DNA of 64,000 nucleotides from Allokutzneria multivorans (GTDB lineage Bacteria; Actinomycetota; Actinomycetes; Mycobacteriales; Pseudonocardiaceae): positions 124,001-188,000 of the forward strand of contig NZ_BAABAL010000008.1 in NCBI RefSeq assembly GCF_039537405.1, read 5' to 3'. This document shows, one piece after another, positions 9,685-17,230 of the stretch (position 1 is the first letter of the stretch; every line of letters starts with the position of its first letter). The notes under the pieces were generated by a model, which was not told where the DNA came from, did no database searches, and was given only the letters and a program-made list of their open reading frames with translations. The position numbers were made by a program, and so were the translations under genes.

Positions 9685-9893
9685 GCAGCCGACCTTAACG
9701 GGTGCGAATCCGGACCGGAAACGCCGGTCTGCCTGGCTGAACAGCGCTTATGTGGCGCTTGGCGCCGCAGCGGGTGGAGCGTCGACGGTGGCGGCGGCGA
9801 GGCTCTTTCCCGACGGGACGCGGCCCGCCCCGTCACCGGGACCGGAACCCTCAGCGAGCCTCCCCCAGGGCGCGTCGAGGGTTTCGGTCCTCA

Positions 9894-9927
9894 GCCGCTG
9901 TGGGGTACGAGGGGTCCCCACAGCGGC
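9894..9927 (-). terminator. 12 bp perfect hairpin after the thioesterase gene
   Basis: GCCGCTGTGGGG and CCCCACAGCGGC pair exactly with a 10 nt loop, 8 bp beyond the stop of the minus-strand gene ending at 9935. It separates that unit from the nSTAND promoter region. Confidence 0.6.
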
Positions 9928-9934
9928 GTTTCGC

Positions 9935-10342
9935 TCACGGGTTTTCGAGCAGTGATTCCAGTGCGGGGCGAAGGGGCGCGGTGATCTCCTTGGGGCGCCG
10001 CGTCTCTCGGTCCACGAAGACGTGGATGAAATGGCCCTCGGCGAGCAAGTCATCGTCGCGGTAGAGCCCGAGCTCGTAGCGCACGCTGGAGCGTCCGAGG
10101 TGGCCGACGCGCAATCCGACCGCGATTGTTTCGGGGAATGCGGCGGGTGCTTTGTAGGAGCAGTGCGATTCGACGCAGAGGCCGATCGTGTCACCGTTGT
10201 GGATGTCGAGCCCGCCGGTCTCGATGAGCCACGTGTTGATCGCGGTGTCCATGAACGAGTAGTAGGCCGCGTTGTTCACGTGGCCGTAGATGTCGTTGTC
10301 CTTCCACCGCGTCGGCACGTCCTGCCAGTGCACGTAGCTCAC
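9935..10342 (-). CDS. Acyl-CoA thioesterase (4HBT hotdog fold)
   Basis: 135 residues, GTG start after AGAGGGGAA. The hotdog signature near the N-terminus, RWKDNDIYGHVNNAAYYSF, carries the catalytic Asp typical of 4-hydroxybenzoyl-CoA thioesterase-like enzymes. VSHxY-type strand pairing follows (IGLCVESHCSYKAPA). It hydrolyses acyl-CoA esters; the acyl group is unknown. It lies 12 bp downstream of the CGNR regulator gene and is probably cotranscribed with it. Confidence 0.85.
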   Translation of the reverse strand: MSYVHWQDVPTRWKDNDIYGHVNNAAYYSFMDTAINTWLIETGGLDIHNGDTIGLCVESHCSYKAPAAFPETIAVGLRVGHLGRSSVRYELGLYRDDDLLAEGHFIHVFVDRETRRPKEITAPLRPALESLLENP

Positions 10343-10354
10343 GCGTTCCCCTCT

Positions 10355-10906
10355 CTACGTGGTCTTGCGGCGCGCGTAGTGCTGCCGCGCCTTCGCCCTG
10401 TTGCCGCACCGGGCCATCGAGCACCACTGCCGGTTGCGCGCCGGTGATCGGTCCACGAAGCGCAACCCGCACGTCTCCGCCGCGCAGATCCTGACTGTCG
10501 GCGATTCCAGGAGCAGTTCGATCGCATCGACCGCCACCGCGCCCAGTGCCGAGGCGACGGCGTCTTCCGGTGTCGGCACGTAGGCGACTGGTTCGCGCTG
10601 CGGTGTCAGGCGCAGTTGTAGCGGTGGCTGGTGGTGCCGCGCCGCCCACGCGTTGAGCACGGCGATGTCGGCGTCGGCGAGTTCACCCCGGAGCACGCGG
10701 TCGACCGCCTCGCGCAGCCCCCGGATCGCGTCGAGGTGCTTAGCGGTCACTTCTCCGTGCTCAGTCAGCTTCGCGAGCCGCAACCACTCCGCGAGCGCGT
10801 CGGTGTCGTCGAGCAGCTCCCGGGCGCCCGTTTTGCGGTCGCGCAGCGTGTTCACCAGGTCGACGCTCGCCCGTCCGCCGTCCCAGATCCAGTCCCGCCT
10901 GGCCAT
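10355..10906 (-). CDS. CGNR zinc-finger / ABATE-domain transcriptional regulator
   Basis: 183 residues. An N-terminal ABATE-like domain (SVDLVNTLRDRKTGARELL) is followed by the C-terminal zinc finger ICAAETCGLRFVDRSPARNR and CSMARCGNRAKARQHYARR, which contains the CGNR signature. The family is thought to bind DNA as stress or metabolite regulators. The ribosome-binding site GGAGGGG lies 3 nt before the ATG. It diverges from the hydrolase gene at 10979 across a palindromic site, suggesting it regulates both itself and that gene. Confidence 0.85.
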   Translation of the reverse strand: MARRDWIWDGGRASVDLVNTLRDRKTGARELLDDTDALAEWLRLAKLTEHGEVTAKHLDAIRGLREAVDRVLRGELADADIAVLNAWAARHHQPPLQLRLTPQREPVAYVPTPEDAVASALGAVAVDAIELLLESPTVRICAAETCGLRFVDRSPARNRQWCSMARCGNRAKARQHYARRKTT

Positions 10907-10916
10907 CGTCCCCTCC

Positions 10917-10946
10917 TTGTCCGGAGAGTCTGCCGCACGCTACGGT
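10917..10946 (+). promoter_or_regulatory. Candidate promoter for the dehalogenase-like hydrolase gene
   Basis: TTGTCC (10917-10922) and TACGGT (10941-10946) are 18 bp apart. The predicted start of transcription falls inside the palindrome at 10949-10969, so a bound repressor would block it. Confidence 0.4.
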
Positions 10947-10948
10947 CT

Positions 10949-10969
10949 CTAACCACCTTAGACGGTTAG
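10949..10969. promoter_or_regulatory. Palindromic operator between the CGNR regulator and the hydrolase
   Basis: The half-sites CTAACCACCTTA and, on the other strand, CTAACCGTCTAA meet at 10959 with 9 of 12 positions agreeing and perfect 6 bp ends. It lies 9 bp upstream of the hydrolase ATG and 42 bp upstream of the regulator ATG. The regulator assignment is inferred from position. Confidence 0.55.
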
Positions 10970-10978
10970 GAGACGCTC

Positions 10979-11821
10979 ATGGATGAGGTCGCCCAGGTGA
11001 ACGGGCTGCGGATGCACTACCGGCGCGAGGGGGAGGGGCCGCTCGTCGTGCTGCTGCACGGCTGGCCGCAGACCAACCACTGCTGGCGCCACGTCGTGCC
11101 CGAGCTGGCCCGCGATCACACGGTCATCGCCCCCGACCTGCGCGGATACGGCCGGACCGACAAGGCCAGGGACGGCTATGACAAGCGCACTATGGCTTCC
11201 GACGTTTCAGTGTTGATTGAAACTCTCGGTTTCTCCGGCGCGGCTGTCGTCGGGCACGACCGAGGTGCGCGCGTCGCTCACCGCTGGGCTCTCGATCGCC
11301 CGGACCAGGTGGAACGCCTCGCCGTGCTGGACGTAGTGCCGATGCGCGCGATGTGGCAGCGCATGGACGCCAAGCTCGGCGCGGCTTACTGGCACATGCT
11401 GTTCCACCTCCAGCCCGACCTGCCGGAGCGCCTCGCGGGCAATGACGTCGCCGGTTACCTCGGCTATTTCTTCGAGAAGTGGACCGTCAACCGCCACGGT
11501 CTCGACGCCGCCGCTATCGCCGAGTACGTCCGCGCTTTCTCGGCTCCCGGAGCGCTCCGCGCAGGTTTCGACGACTACCGCGCCTCCATTTCGCACGATG
11601 CCGCTCTCGATGACGCCGATTTCGACGCTGGTCGTCGCGTCGCTGTGCCGGTTCTCGCTTTGTGGGGTGAGGCGGGCCTGCTCAATTCACTGCCCGCCCT
11701 GGACATTTGGCGCGAGTACGCCACCGATGTCCGTGGCGGCCCCATTCCGGAGTGCGGCCATTTCCTTCCGGAGGAACGCCCTGCGGAGGTTGTGGCGGAG
11801 CTGCGTGCTTTCCTGGCTTAG
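10979..11821 (+). CDS. Alpha/beta hydrolase of the haloacetate (fluoroacetate) dehalogenase group
   Basis: 280 residues. HGWPQTNHCWRHV is the oxyanion-hole strand. The nucleophile elbow GHDRGARVAHR has the Asp followed by the Arg pair that holds the carboxylate in fluoroacetate dehalogenases, and the catalytic His is in ECGHFLPEE. The cap segment AYWHMLFHLQP aligns with the enzyme's halide pocket: the His is kept, but the next residue is Met where fluoroacetate dehalogenase has Trp. The lid tryptophan EKWT is present. It likely hydrolyses a haloacid or a related small ester or epoxide. Divergent from the CGNR regulator across a palindrome. Confidence 0.8.
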   Translation: MDEVAQVNGLRMHYRREGEGPLVVLLHGWPQTNHCWRHVVPELARDHTVIAPDLRGYGRTDKARDGYDKRTMASDVSVLIETLGFSGAAVVGHDRGARVAHRWALDRPDQVERLAVLDVVPMRAMWQRMDAKLGAAYWHMLFHLQPDLPERLAGNDVAGYLGYFFEKWTVNRHGLDAAAIAEYVRAFSAPGALRAGFDDYRASISHDAALDDADFDAGRRVAVPVLALWGEAGLLNSLPALDIWREYATDVRGGPIPECGHFLPEERPAEVVAELRAFLA

Positions 11822-11823
11822 CC

Positions 11824-12417
11824 TCAGGCCAGGAGCGTGCCCGGCTCCGGCTGGTAGGGCTGGAAGAATTCGTTGGCGCTAGCCCCCTCCAGGGTGAGCA
11901 CCAGCGCGGGCACCTGCATGCCGTCGATCTGTTCGCGGATGATGTCGGCGTGCCCCGCGTGCCGCGCACATTCCTCGATGAGGTGCACGAAGAAGTAGCG
12001 CGCGTTGATCGGCCGAGCGTCGAAGATCCCGTGCCACGGCGCAGGCGGCGACATGTCGTCGGCGGCCGGATCGCTCGCCGCGATCGCGTCCAGCATTTCA
12101 GCGCGCAGCTGGTCGAAGTCTTTGATGGTTCCCGCAACCGTCTCGTCCTCGCGCACGACGAAGCTGTCTTTGAACTCGGCCCACGCCGCCTCGTCCATCG
12201 GCTGTTCGGTGACTTCGGTCCTCATCCGCTCCAGCGCTCCGCGCATGACGAAGGCCGTGTGCTTGATGATTCCCCCGACCGACAGCTCGCTCCGGCACGG
12301 CGTTTCGCGCGCCTGCTCCTCGGTCAGGCCGAAGGCGGCGGAGCGGATGGCCGTGAGCTGCTCGTCGATGTAGTTGACCAGGCCGGTGACTTCGTCGTGC
12401 TGGGCGGGTGCGTACAT
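11824..12417 (-). CDS. DinB-family (DUF664) protein
   Basis: 197 residues. This is a four-helix DinB-like fold with metal-binding histidines in GIIKHTAFV near residue 51 and HLIEECARHAGHADIIREQ near residue 150. Members act as small metal-dependent thiol transferases, or are uncharacterised. It ends 2 bp from the convergent hydrolase stop with no terminator between them. The substrate is unknown. Confidence 0.85.
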   Translation of the reverse strand: MYAPAQHDEVTGLVNYIDEQLTAIRSAAFGLTEEQARETPCRSELSVGGIIKHTAFVMRGALERMRTEVTEQPMDEAAWAEFKDSFVVREDETVAGTIKDFDQLRAEMLDAIAASDPAADDMSPPAPWHGIFDARPINARYFFVHLIEECARHAGHADIIREQIDGMQVPALVLTLEGASANEFFQPYQPEPGTLLA

Positions 12418-12533
12418 CGCTCTGCCTCCAGGTTTCGCAGGTGTTGGAGGCGAGTCTGCCGACCATTGCGGTCAGCTTCTGTCCGCAATCGGAGCCAGTT
12501 CTGTTTCGGCGTGCACTGAGGGTGTGCGCCGAC

Positions 12534-13646
12534 TCAGAACGGCGCCGGTTCGGCGATCGGCACTGGGTGCACGTCTTCGGTCTTCCCGTTCGGCGTGGTC
12601 CAGGTGTGTGTCCCGTCGGGTTGGTTCTCGCATTTCCAGTTGGAGTGGGTCTTCATCCGGTGATGCCTGCGGCATTTCGGCCGCAGGTTGGTGAGTGTGG
12701 TGTTGGTTCCGTCGTATGGGCAGCAGTGGTCGAGGTCGCAGCGGTGTGCGGGTTGGTTGCATCCGATGGCCATGCAGGTGGGATACCGGGCGGCGATGAG
12801 TTCCCGTTGTTTCGGGGACGGCCGGTAGACGTGGCTGATCTCTTCGGCCATGCCGGTCATCGGGTCGGTGAGGATGCGTTTCCAGATCCCACCTGCTGCG
12901 ATGTCGCGGGCGATGGGTGCGGGGATGGGGCCGTAGCCGCCGAGGATGGCGGGGTCGTTGGTCATGCCGAAGGCTGAGGTGATGGGCATGGTCAGGTAGA
13001 CCATCGTTTGGCCTTGCGGGGCGGGGGTGTCGTGGCCGAGCAACAGGTCCCGGGCGACGTCGGAGCGCTTCTGGTCGAGGGTCCGGTCATCTTTCGGGAG
13101 GGAGCGGGCGATGCGGTTGACGTGGTCGTAGACCATGGCGGCGTCGTGGGCGGTCATCATGAGCCGGAGGAGGGCCATACCGTCGTCGAGGTTGATCTTC
13201 TCGACCATGCGGGCCTTGCGCTTCTCCGTGAACCGACGTTCAGCGGCCTTCGGATCAAGTCGGTGGATGAACCGAACCGCGTACTGACGCGTCGTCGAGT
13301 AAGAGTTCTTCTCCGCATGCGCCAACAACGCCTCCTCAGCGACCGCCGCGTGCGCGACCGAGAGAACCCGCACCAGATCAATGATCATGAGCGCTTTGCC
13401 CTCATCGACCCGGCCTTCGACCATCGCCTTCAACACTCCCGGGCGGGAGGTGAGGTCGGTGGCACGGTCGATCAACCAACCCGCTTTCACCCGTGATACG
13501 CGCAGTTCACGCATCAACAGCTCTTCAGAGAATTCCCGATCACGAGGTTCAAGATCGGATACATAGTTGAGCAGGGTCACCGAAAACTCAGCTACGGCTT
13601 TACCCATGCCCGTGAAGGCCGCCTTAAGGACGGCGTCAGGGTCCAT
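12534..13646 (-). CDS. DUF222/13E12-repeat HNH endonuclease, copy A
   Basis: 370 residues. DUF222 occupies about 1-250. The HNH nuclease follows near the C-terminus: CDLDHCCPYDGTNTTLTN, then CRRHH, with flanking Cys residues (CMAIGC) suggesting bound zinc. By family knowledge these are REP13E12-like proteins found as dispersed repeats in actinobacteria. It differs from copy B at 46063 by 14 residues (96% identical). DNA identity is near 97% at the 5' end but only about 87% toward the 3' end. The start sits 7 bp after a TAGAAT box with no leader. Confidence 0.9.
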   Translation of the reverse strand: MDPDAVLKAAFTGMGKAVAEFSVTLLNYVSDLEPRDREFSEELLMRELRVSRVKAGWLIDRATDLTSRPGVLKAMVEGRVDEGKALMIIDLVRVLSVAHAAVAEEALLAHAEKNSYSTTRQYAVRFIHRLDPKAAERRFTEKRKARMVEKINLDDGMALLRLMMTAHDAAMVYDHVNRIARSLPKDDRTLDQKRSDVARDLLLGHDTPAPQGQTMVYLTMPITSAFGMTNDPAILGGYGPIPAPIARDIAAGGIWKRILTDPMTGMAEEISHVYRPSPKQRELIAARYPTCMAIGCNQPAHRCDLDHCCPYDGTNTTLTNLRPKCRRHHRMKTHSNWKCENQPDGTHTWTTPNGKTEDVHPVPIAEPAPF

Positions 13647-13650
13647 ACCT

Positions 13651-13672
13651 CTATTCTACGTGAATAAAATAG
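13651..13672. promoter_or_regulatory. Symmetric bidirectional leaderless promoter of element copy A
   Basis: The AT-rich inverted repeat CTATTCTA / TAAAATAG contains TAGAAT on the minus strand, 6 nt before the HNH ATG, and TAAAAT on the plus strand, 8 nt before the short-ORF ATG. Both spacings fit leaderless transcripts. The same 22 bp are identical in copy B. Confidence 0.6.
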
Positions 13673-13678
13673 TGGATC

Positions 13679-13738
13679 ATGGCCCTAACGGATGAATTGC
13701 CAGGCGTCGAGCACGCCGAAAACGCAACCCGAGACTAA
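13679..13738 (+). CDS. Short conserved ORF (19 aa) divergent from HNH gene, copy A
   Basis: It encodes MALTDELPGVEHAENATRD. The first 17 codons are shared with the ORF at 47208 and differ only at two third-codon positions, both synonymous. Two sites are few, so this is only a hint of coding. The conserved stretch could instead be a DNA or RNA element. Function unknown. Confidence 0.3.
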   Translation: MALTDELPGVEHAENATRD

Positions 13739-13758
13739 CTCGACGGACGGCTGGAAAT

Positions 13759-13874
13759 GGGTCGGCTTTACCTGGGGTGCGCGTGCCATACGCTTGTCCG
13801 CGAGGGCCGGGATCCATCCCGTGCCCGCCCGGCCTACCACGGCACGCGCAAGGGGCCCCAGGTCAAGCCGACCC
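13759..13874. repeat. 116 bp imperfect inverted repeat (hairpin/cruciform), copy A
   Basis: The outer arms GGGTCGGCTTTACCTGGGG (13759-13777) and CCCCAGGTCAAGCCGACCC (13856-13874) pair at 18 of 19 positions. Inner arms TGCGCGTGCC and GGCACGCGCA also pair, and the centre CGGGATCC/ATCCCG forms a small hairpin. The same structure is at 47289-47403. Confidence 0.75.
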
Positions 13875-13933
13875 CCACGCAGCCAACCGGCGCCCCACGC
13901 ACGCACCCGCACCCGCCGCTGAAACCGGTGCCC

Positions 13934-14001
13934 GCTGGAAGTCCAGCGCAACAAAGCTGGAACCCCAGCCGTCCCCGACCCCGAACCCCCAGCCGTCCCC
14001 C
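13934..14001. repeat. Degenerate 21-23 bp C-rich tandem repeats, copy A
   Basis: Three imperfect units built on GGAACCCCAGCCGTCCCC lie between the inverted repeat and the permease gene. Similar units follow the inverted repeat of copy B. The rest of 13739-14090 shows no gene. Confidence 0.5.
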
Positions 14002-14090
14002 ACGAACACCCGCGACCAGCAAGCCCCACAACCCCAACAATGATCACGCTGGCACACTCCACCTCCACAGCACACCGAAGGAGGACCGGC

Positions 14091-15479
14091 GTGAACGACG
14101 GCACGGGCCTGCGGAGAGAACTCTCCAGCCGCCAGGTCGGCATGATCGCGCTCGGTGGCGCGATCGGGACCGGGCTTTTCCTCGGCTCGGGTCTGGCCAT
14201 CTCGATGGCCGGACCCTCAGTGGTCGTGGTTTACGCGCTCGCCGCCGTGGTCGCGCTCGCCCTTTCCTACGCGCTCGCCGAAATGACCGTCATCCATCCC
14301 GACGCCGGCGGGTTCGGGGCGATCGCGCACCGCTATCTCGGCCCGATGGCGGGGTTCGTCCAACGGTGGCTCTACGTGGTCGCGCAGATCGTGAACATCG
14401 GCAGCGAGGTCGTGGCGGCGGGCCTGTACATCCAGTTCTGGTGGCCGCAGGTGCCGCTCTGGGTGCCGGTGGCCGGCTTCTCCGCGTTGATCCTGACGGT
14501 GAACACGTTGTCGGTGCGCTTCTTCGGCGAGTTCGAGTACTGGTTCGCGATGATCAAGGTCGTCACGATCGTGGCGTTCATCGGGATCGGCGCGTACTTC
14601 CTGCTCTTCGGGTTCGCGGGGCACCCTTCGCCGGGGTTGTCGGCGGTCACCGAGCACGGCGGCTTCCTGCCGAACGGGCTCGGCGCGGCGTGGCTGGCGC
14701 TGAGCGTCGTCAGCTTCAGCTACCTGGGCACGGAGGCGGTCGCGGTCACGGCCGCCGAGTCGCGTGATCCGGAACGCGACGTGCCGAGGGCGGCGCGGAG
14801 CATGGTGCTGCGGCTGGGCCTGTTCTACGTGCTGGGCACGGCGGTCCTGGTGCTGATCGTGCCGTGGTCGGAAGCCGCTGGTGTGGAAGGCATCACACAG
14901 AGCCCCTTCGTCCGGCTCTTCGAGTACGCGGGCGTGCCCGCCGCGGCCGGGGTGATGAACTTCGTGGTGCTGACCGCCGCGCTGTCGGCGATGAACACCA
15001 ACCTGTACCTGAGTTCGCGGATGGTGCACTCGCTCGCGGTGGTCCGGCAGGCCCCGCGTGGTCTGCTGAAGATCAGCAAGCGCGGTGTGCCGAGCCGCTC
15101 GCTCGGGGTGTGCGCGGTCGGCCTGGTGATCGCGGTGCTGGCGTCGGTGTTCTCCCCGAAGGACGCGTTCCCGCTGCTCATCGGTGCCGCGCTGTTCAGC
15201 GGGCTGGCCGCGTGGATCATCATCTTCGCGACGCACTTCGCGTTCCGCCGGGCCCGTGAGCGCGCGGGCGCGGCGCCGTCGCCGATCCGCCTGCCGGGCG
15301 CGCCGGTGACCTCCGGGCTCGCGGTGCTGGTGCTCGTGGCGGTGCTCGTCACGACGGGCTTCACCGACCAGTTCTTCGTGGCGTGGCTGGCCGGGCCGCC
15401 GTTCCTGGTGCTGCTCGTGCTCGCCTACCTGCTGGTCCGGCGCCGGGCCGCCGCGCGAGCGGACGAGCCAGCCGCCTAG
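14091..15479 (+). CDS. APC-family amino acid permease
   Basis: 462 residues from the GTG at 14091, which follows AAGGAGGA by 5 nt. The N-terminus RRELSSRQVGMIALGGAIGT GLFLGSG matches the AAT (GABA/proline/lysine permease) group, with the unwound-helix motif GGAIGTGLF. About 12 membrane helices are present, with SYLGTEAVAVTAAESRDPER in the middle, typical of this group. It imports an amino acid by proton symport; the substrate cannot be inferred. It stops 11 bp before rpe and could be read through into it. Confidence 0.88.
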   Translation: MNDGTGLRRELSSRQVGMIALGGAIGTGLFLGSGLAISMAGPSVVVVYALAAVVALALSYALAEMTVIHPDAGGFGAIAHRYLGPMAGFVQRWLYVVAQIVNIGSEVVAAGLYIQFWWPQVPLWVPVAGFSALILTVNTLSVRFFGEFEYWFAMIKVVTIVAFIGIGAYFLLFGFAGHPSPGLSAVTEHGGFLPNGLGAAWLALSVVSFSYLGTEAVAVTAAESRDPERDVPRAARSMVLRLGLFYVLGTAVLVLIVPWSEAAGVEGITQSPFVRLFEYAGVPAAAGVMNFVVLTAALSAMNTNLYLSSRMVHSLAVVRQAPRGLLKISKRGVPSRSLGVCAVGLVIAVLASVFSPKDAFPLLIGAALFSGLAAWIIIFATHFAFRRARERAGAAPSPIRLPGAPVTSGLAVLVLVAVLVTTGFTDQFFVAWLAGPPFLVLLVLAYLLVRRRAAARADEPAA

Positions 15480-15490
15480 ACTGCTCTTCC

Positions 15491-16168
15491 GTGGCTCGTC
15501 AGGCGCTGATCGCCCCCTCCATCCTGTCCGCGGACTTCGCCCGTCTCGCCGAGGAGGCCGCCGCAGTCGGCGGTCCCGACGGCGCCGACTGGCTGCACGT
15601 CGACGTCATGGACGCGCACTTCGTGCCGAACCTGACGCTGGGCCTTCCGGTGGTGAAGTCGCTGCGCAAGGCGACCGAGATCCCGCTGGACTGCCACCTC
15701 ATGATCGAGAACCCGGACCGGTGGGCCGTCGGCTACGCCGAGGCGGGCGCCTACAACGTGACCGTGCACGCCGAGGCCGCCGGGGACCCGGTGAAGATCG
15801 CCAAGGACCTGCGCGCGGCCGGGGCCAAGGCGGGCCTGTCGGTCAAGCCCGGAACGCCGCTCGAGTCCTATGTGGACGTTCTGAAGCACTACGACACGCT
15901 GCTGGTGATGTCGGTGGAGCCGGGCTTCGGCGGGCAGTCCTTCATGCCCGAGGTCCTCGACAAGGTGCGCACCGCGCGGCGGCTGGTCGACACCGGGCAC
16001 CTGAAGCTCGTCGTGGAGATCGACGGCGGCATCAACGCCGACACCATCGAACAGGCCGCTGAGGCCGGGGTGGACTGCTTCGTCGCGGGTTCGGCCGTCT
16101 ACGACGGCAAGGATCCCGGCAAGGCCGTGCGCGCCCTGCGCCGTCAGGCGCTCGATTCGGCGCGCTGA
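15491..16168 (+). CDS. rpe: Ribulose-phosphate 3-epimerase
   Basis: 225 residues, GTG start. It interconverts ribulose-5-phosphate and xylulose-5-phosphate. The TIM-barrel landmarks are APSILSADFARL, DWLHVDVMDAHFVPN (metal ligands), DCHLMIENP, MSVEPGFGGQSF and VEIDGGI. It opens the riboflavin operon and overlaps ribD by one base (TGATG). Ribulose-5-phosphate is the RibB substrate, so the association is metabolically sensible. The rpe-rib order is conserved in mycobacteria. Confidence 0.95.
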   Translation: MARQALIAPSILSADFARLAEEAAAVGGPDGADWLHVDVMDAHFVPNLTLGLPVVKSLRKATEIPLDCHLMIENPDRWAVGYAEAGAYNVTVHAEAAGDPVKIAKDLRAAGAKAGLSVKPGTPLESYVDVLKHYDTLLVMSVEPGFGGQSFMPEVLDKVRTARRLVDTGHLKLVVEIDGGINADTIEQAAEAGVDCFVAGSAVYDGKDPGKAVRALRRQALDSAR

Positions 16169-17220
16169 TGTCCTCGGTGTCAAGACTCGACCCCGCAAGC
16201 GGGTCTTCGGCGCTCGAACTCGCGATGCGCTCGGCGATCGCGGCCAGCGAGGGGGTTCGCGGCTTCACCAGCCCGAACCCGCCCGTCGGCTGCCTGATCG
16301 TCGACGCGGGCGGCAAGCCCGTCGGGTTCGGGGGCACCCAGCCGCCCGGTCAGGCGCACGCCGAGATCGTCGCGCTCCGCATGGCCGGAGCGGCGGCCAA
16401 GGGCGGGACCGCCTTCGTCACGCTGGAGCCCTGCGCGCACCACGGCCGCACGCCGCCGTGCGCCGACGCGCTGATCAAGGCCGGGATCGTCCAGGTCTAC
16501 TACGCGATCGACGATCCGTCCCCGGTGGCTTCCGGTGGGGCGCAACGGCTCCGCCAAGCGGGCGTGACCGTCCACTCAGGACTGTTGGCGGACCAGGTCC
16601 GGACAGGGCCGCTGCGCGCGTGGCTGCACCGCGTGCGGACCGGGCGGCCGCACGTGACGTGGAAGTTCGCGTCCTCTGTGGACGGTCGGCTGTCCGCAGC
16701 GGACGGCACCAGCCGCTGGATCAGCTCACCGGAGGCCAGGGCCGAGGTGCACGAGCTGCGGCTCAAGGTCGACGCGGTGATCGTCGGCACCGGGACCGTG
16801 CTCGCCGACGACCCGCAGCTGATCTCCCGCCCTCCGGTGAACGAGACCGCGACCCGGCAGCCGCTGCGCGTGGTGGTCGGCGAGCGCGACATCCCGGCGG
16901 GCGCGCGCGTGCTGGACGACGCGGCGGAGACCGTCCACCTGCGCACCCGCGACCCGCGCGAGGTCCTCGCGGCCCTCACCGAACGCGGCGTCGTGGACGT
17001 GCTGCTCGAAGGCGGCGCGAAACTCGCGGGCGCCTTCTGGGAAGCAGGAGCGGTGGACCGGGCGTTGGTGTACATGGCACCGATGCTGCTGGGCGCGGGA
17101 ACCCCCGTGCTGGGCGAGATCGGCGTCGGCACCATCGGCGACGCGCTCCCGCTGATGTTCGAGAGCGCCACCATGATCGGCCCGGACGTGCGGATCAGCG
17201 CCGTCCCGGCACCCGAGTAG
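16168..17220 (+). CDS. ribD: Bifunctional pyrimidine deaminase/reductase of riboflavin synthesis
   Basis: 350 residues. The N-terminal deaminase has the zinc site HAEIVAL and PCAHHGRTPPC, and the reductase begins near 150 (VTWKFASSVDGRLSAADGTSRWIS) with VLLEGGAKLAGAF. It converts the GTP-cyclohydrolase product to 5-amino-6-ribitylamino-uracil phosphate. Between the deaminase motifs the sequence FGGTQPPGQAHAE replaces the more common VGxGxH stretch but keeps the key residues. It is 10 bp upstream of ribE with RBS AGGAGG. Confidence 0.95.
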   Translation: MSSVSRLDPASGSSALELAMRSAIAASEGVRGFTSPNPPVGCLIVDAGGKPVGFGGTQPPGQAHAEIVALRMAGAAAKGGTAFVTLEPCAHHGRTPPCADALIKAGIVQVYYAIDDPSPVASGGAQRLRQAGVTVHSGLLADQVRTGPLRAWLHRVRTGRPHVTWKFASSVDGRLSAADGTSRWISSPEARAEVHELRLKVDAVIVGTGTVLADDPQLISRPPVNETATRQPLRVVVGERDIPAGARVLDDAAETVHLRTRDPREVLAALTERGVVDVLLEGGAKLAGAFWEAGAVDRALVYMAPMLLGAGTPVLGEIGVGTIGDALPLMFESATMIGPDVRISAVPAPE

Positions 17221-17230
17221 GAGGACCACG

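Larger units (their letters stand above)
12535..13874. mobile_element. Duplicated DUF222/HNH repeat element, copy A
   Basis: DNA homology with copy B starts inside the nuclease stop codon (TGA here, TAG there) and runs through the gene, the promoter, the short ORF and the right arm of the inverted repeat at 13874. Weaker similarity in C-rich tandem repeats continues beyond. No transposase and no target-site duplication were found, so mobility is inferred from duplication and from REP13E12-like precedent. Confidence 0.6.

Noticed and set aside
13685..14200. Minus-strand reading frames across the inverted repeat (ending VLDAWQFIR)
   Set aside because: They run through non-coding repeat and antisense to the permease start, with no ribosome-binding site.
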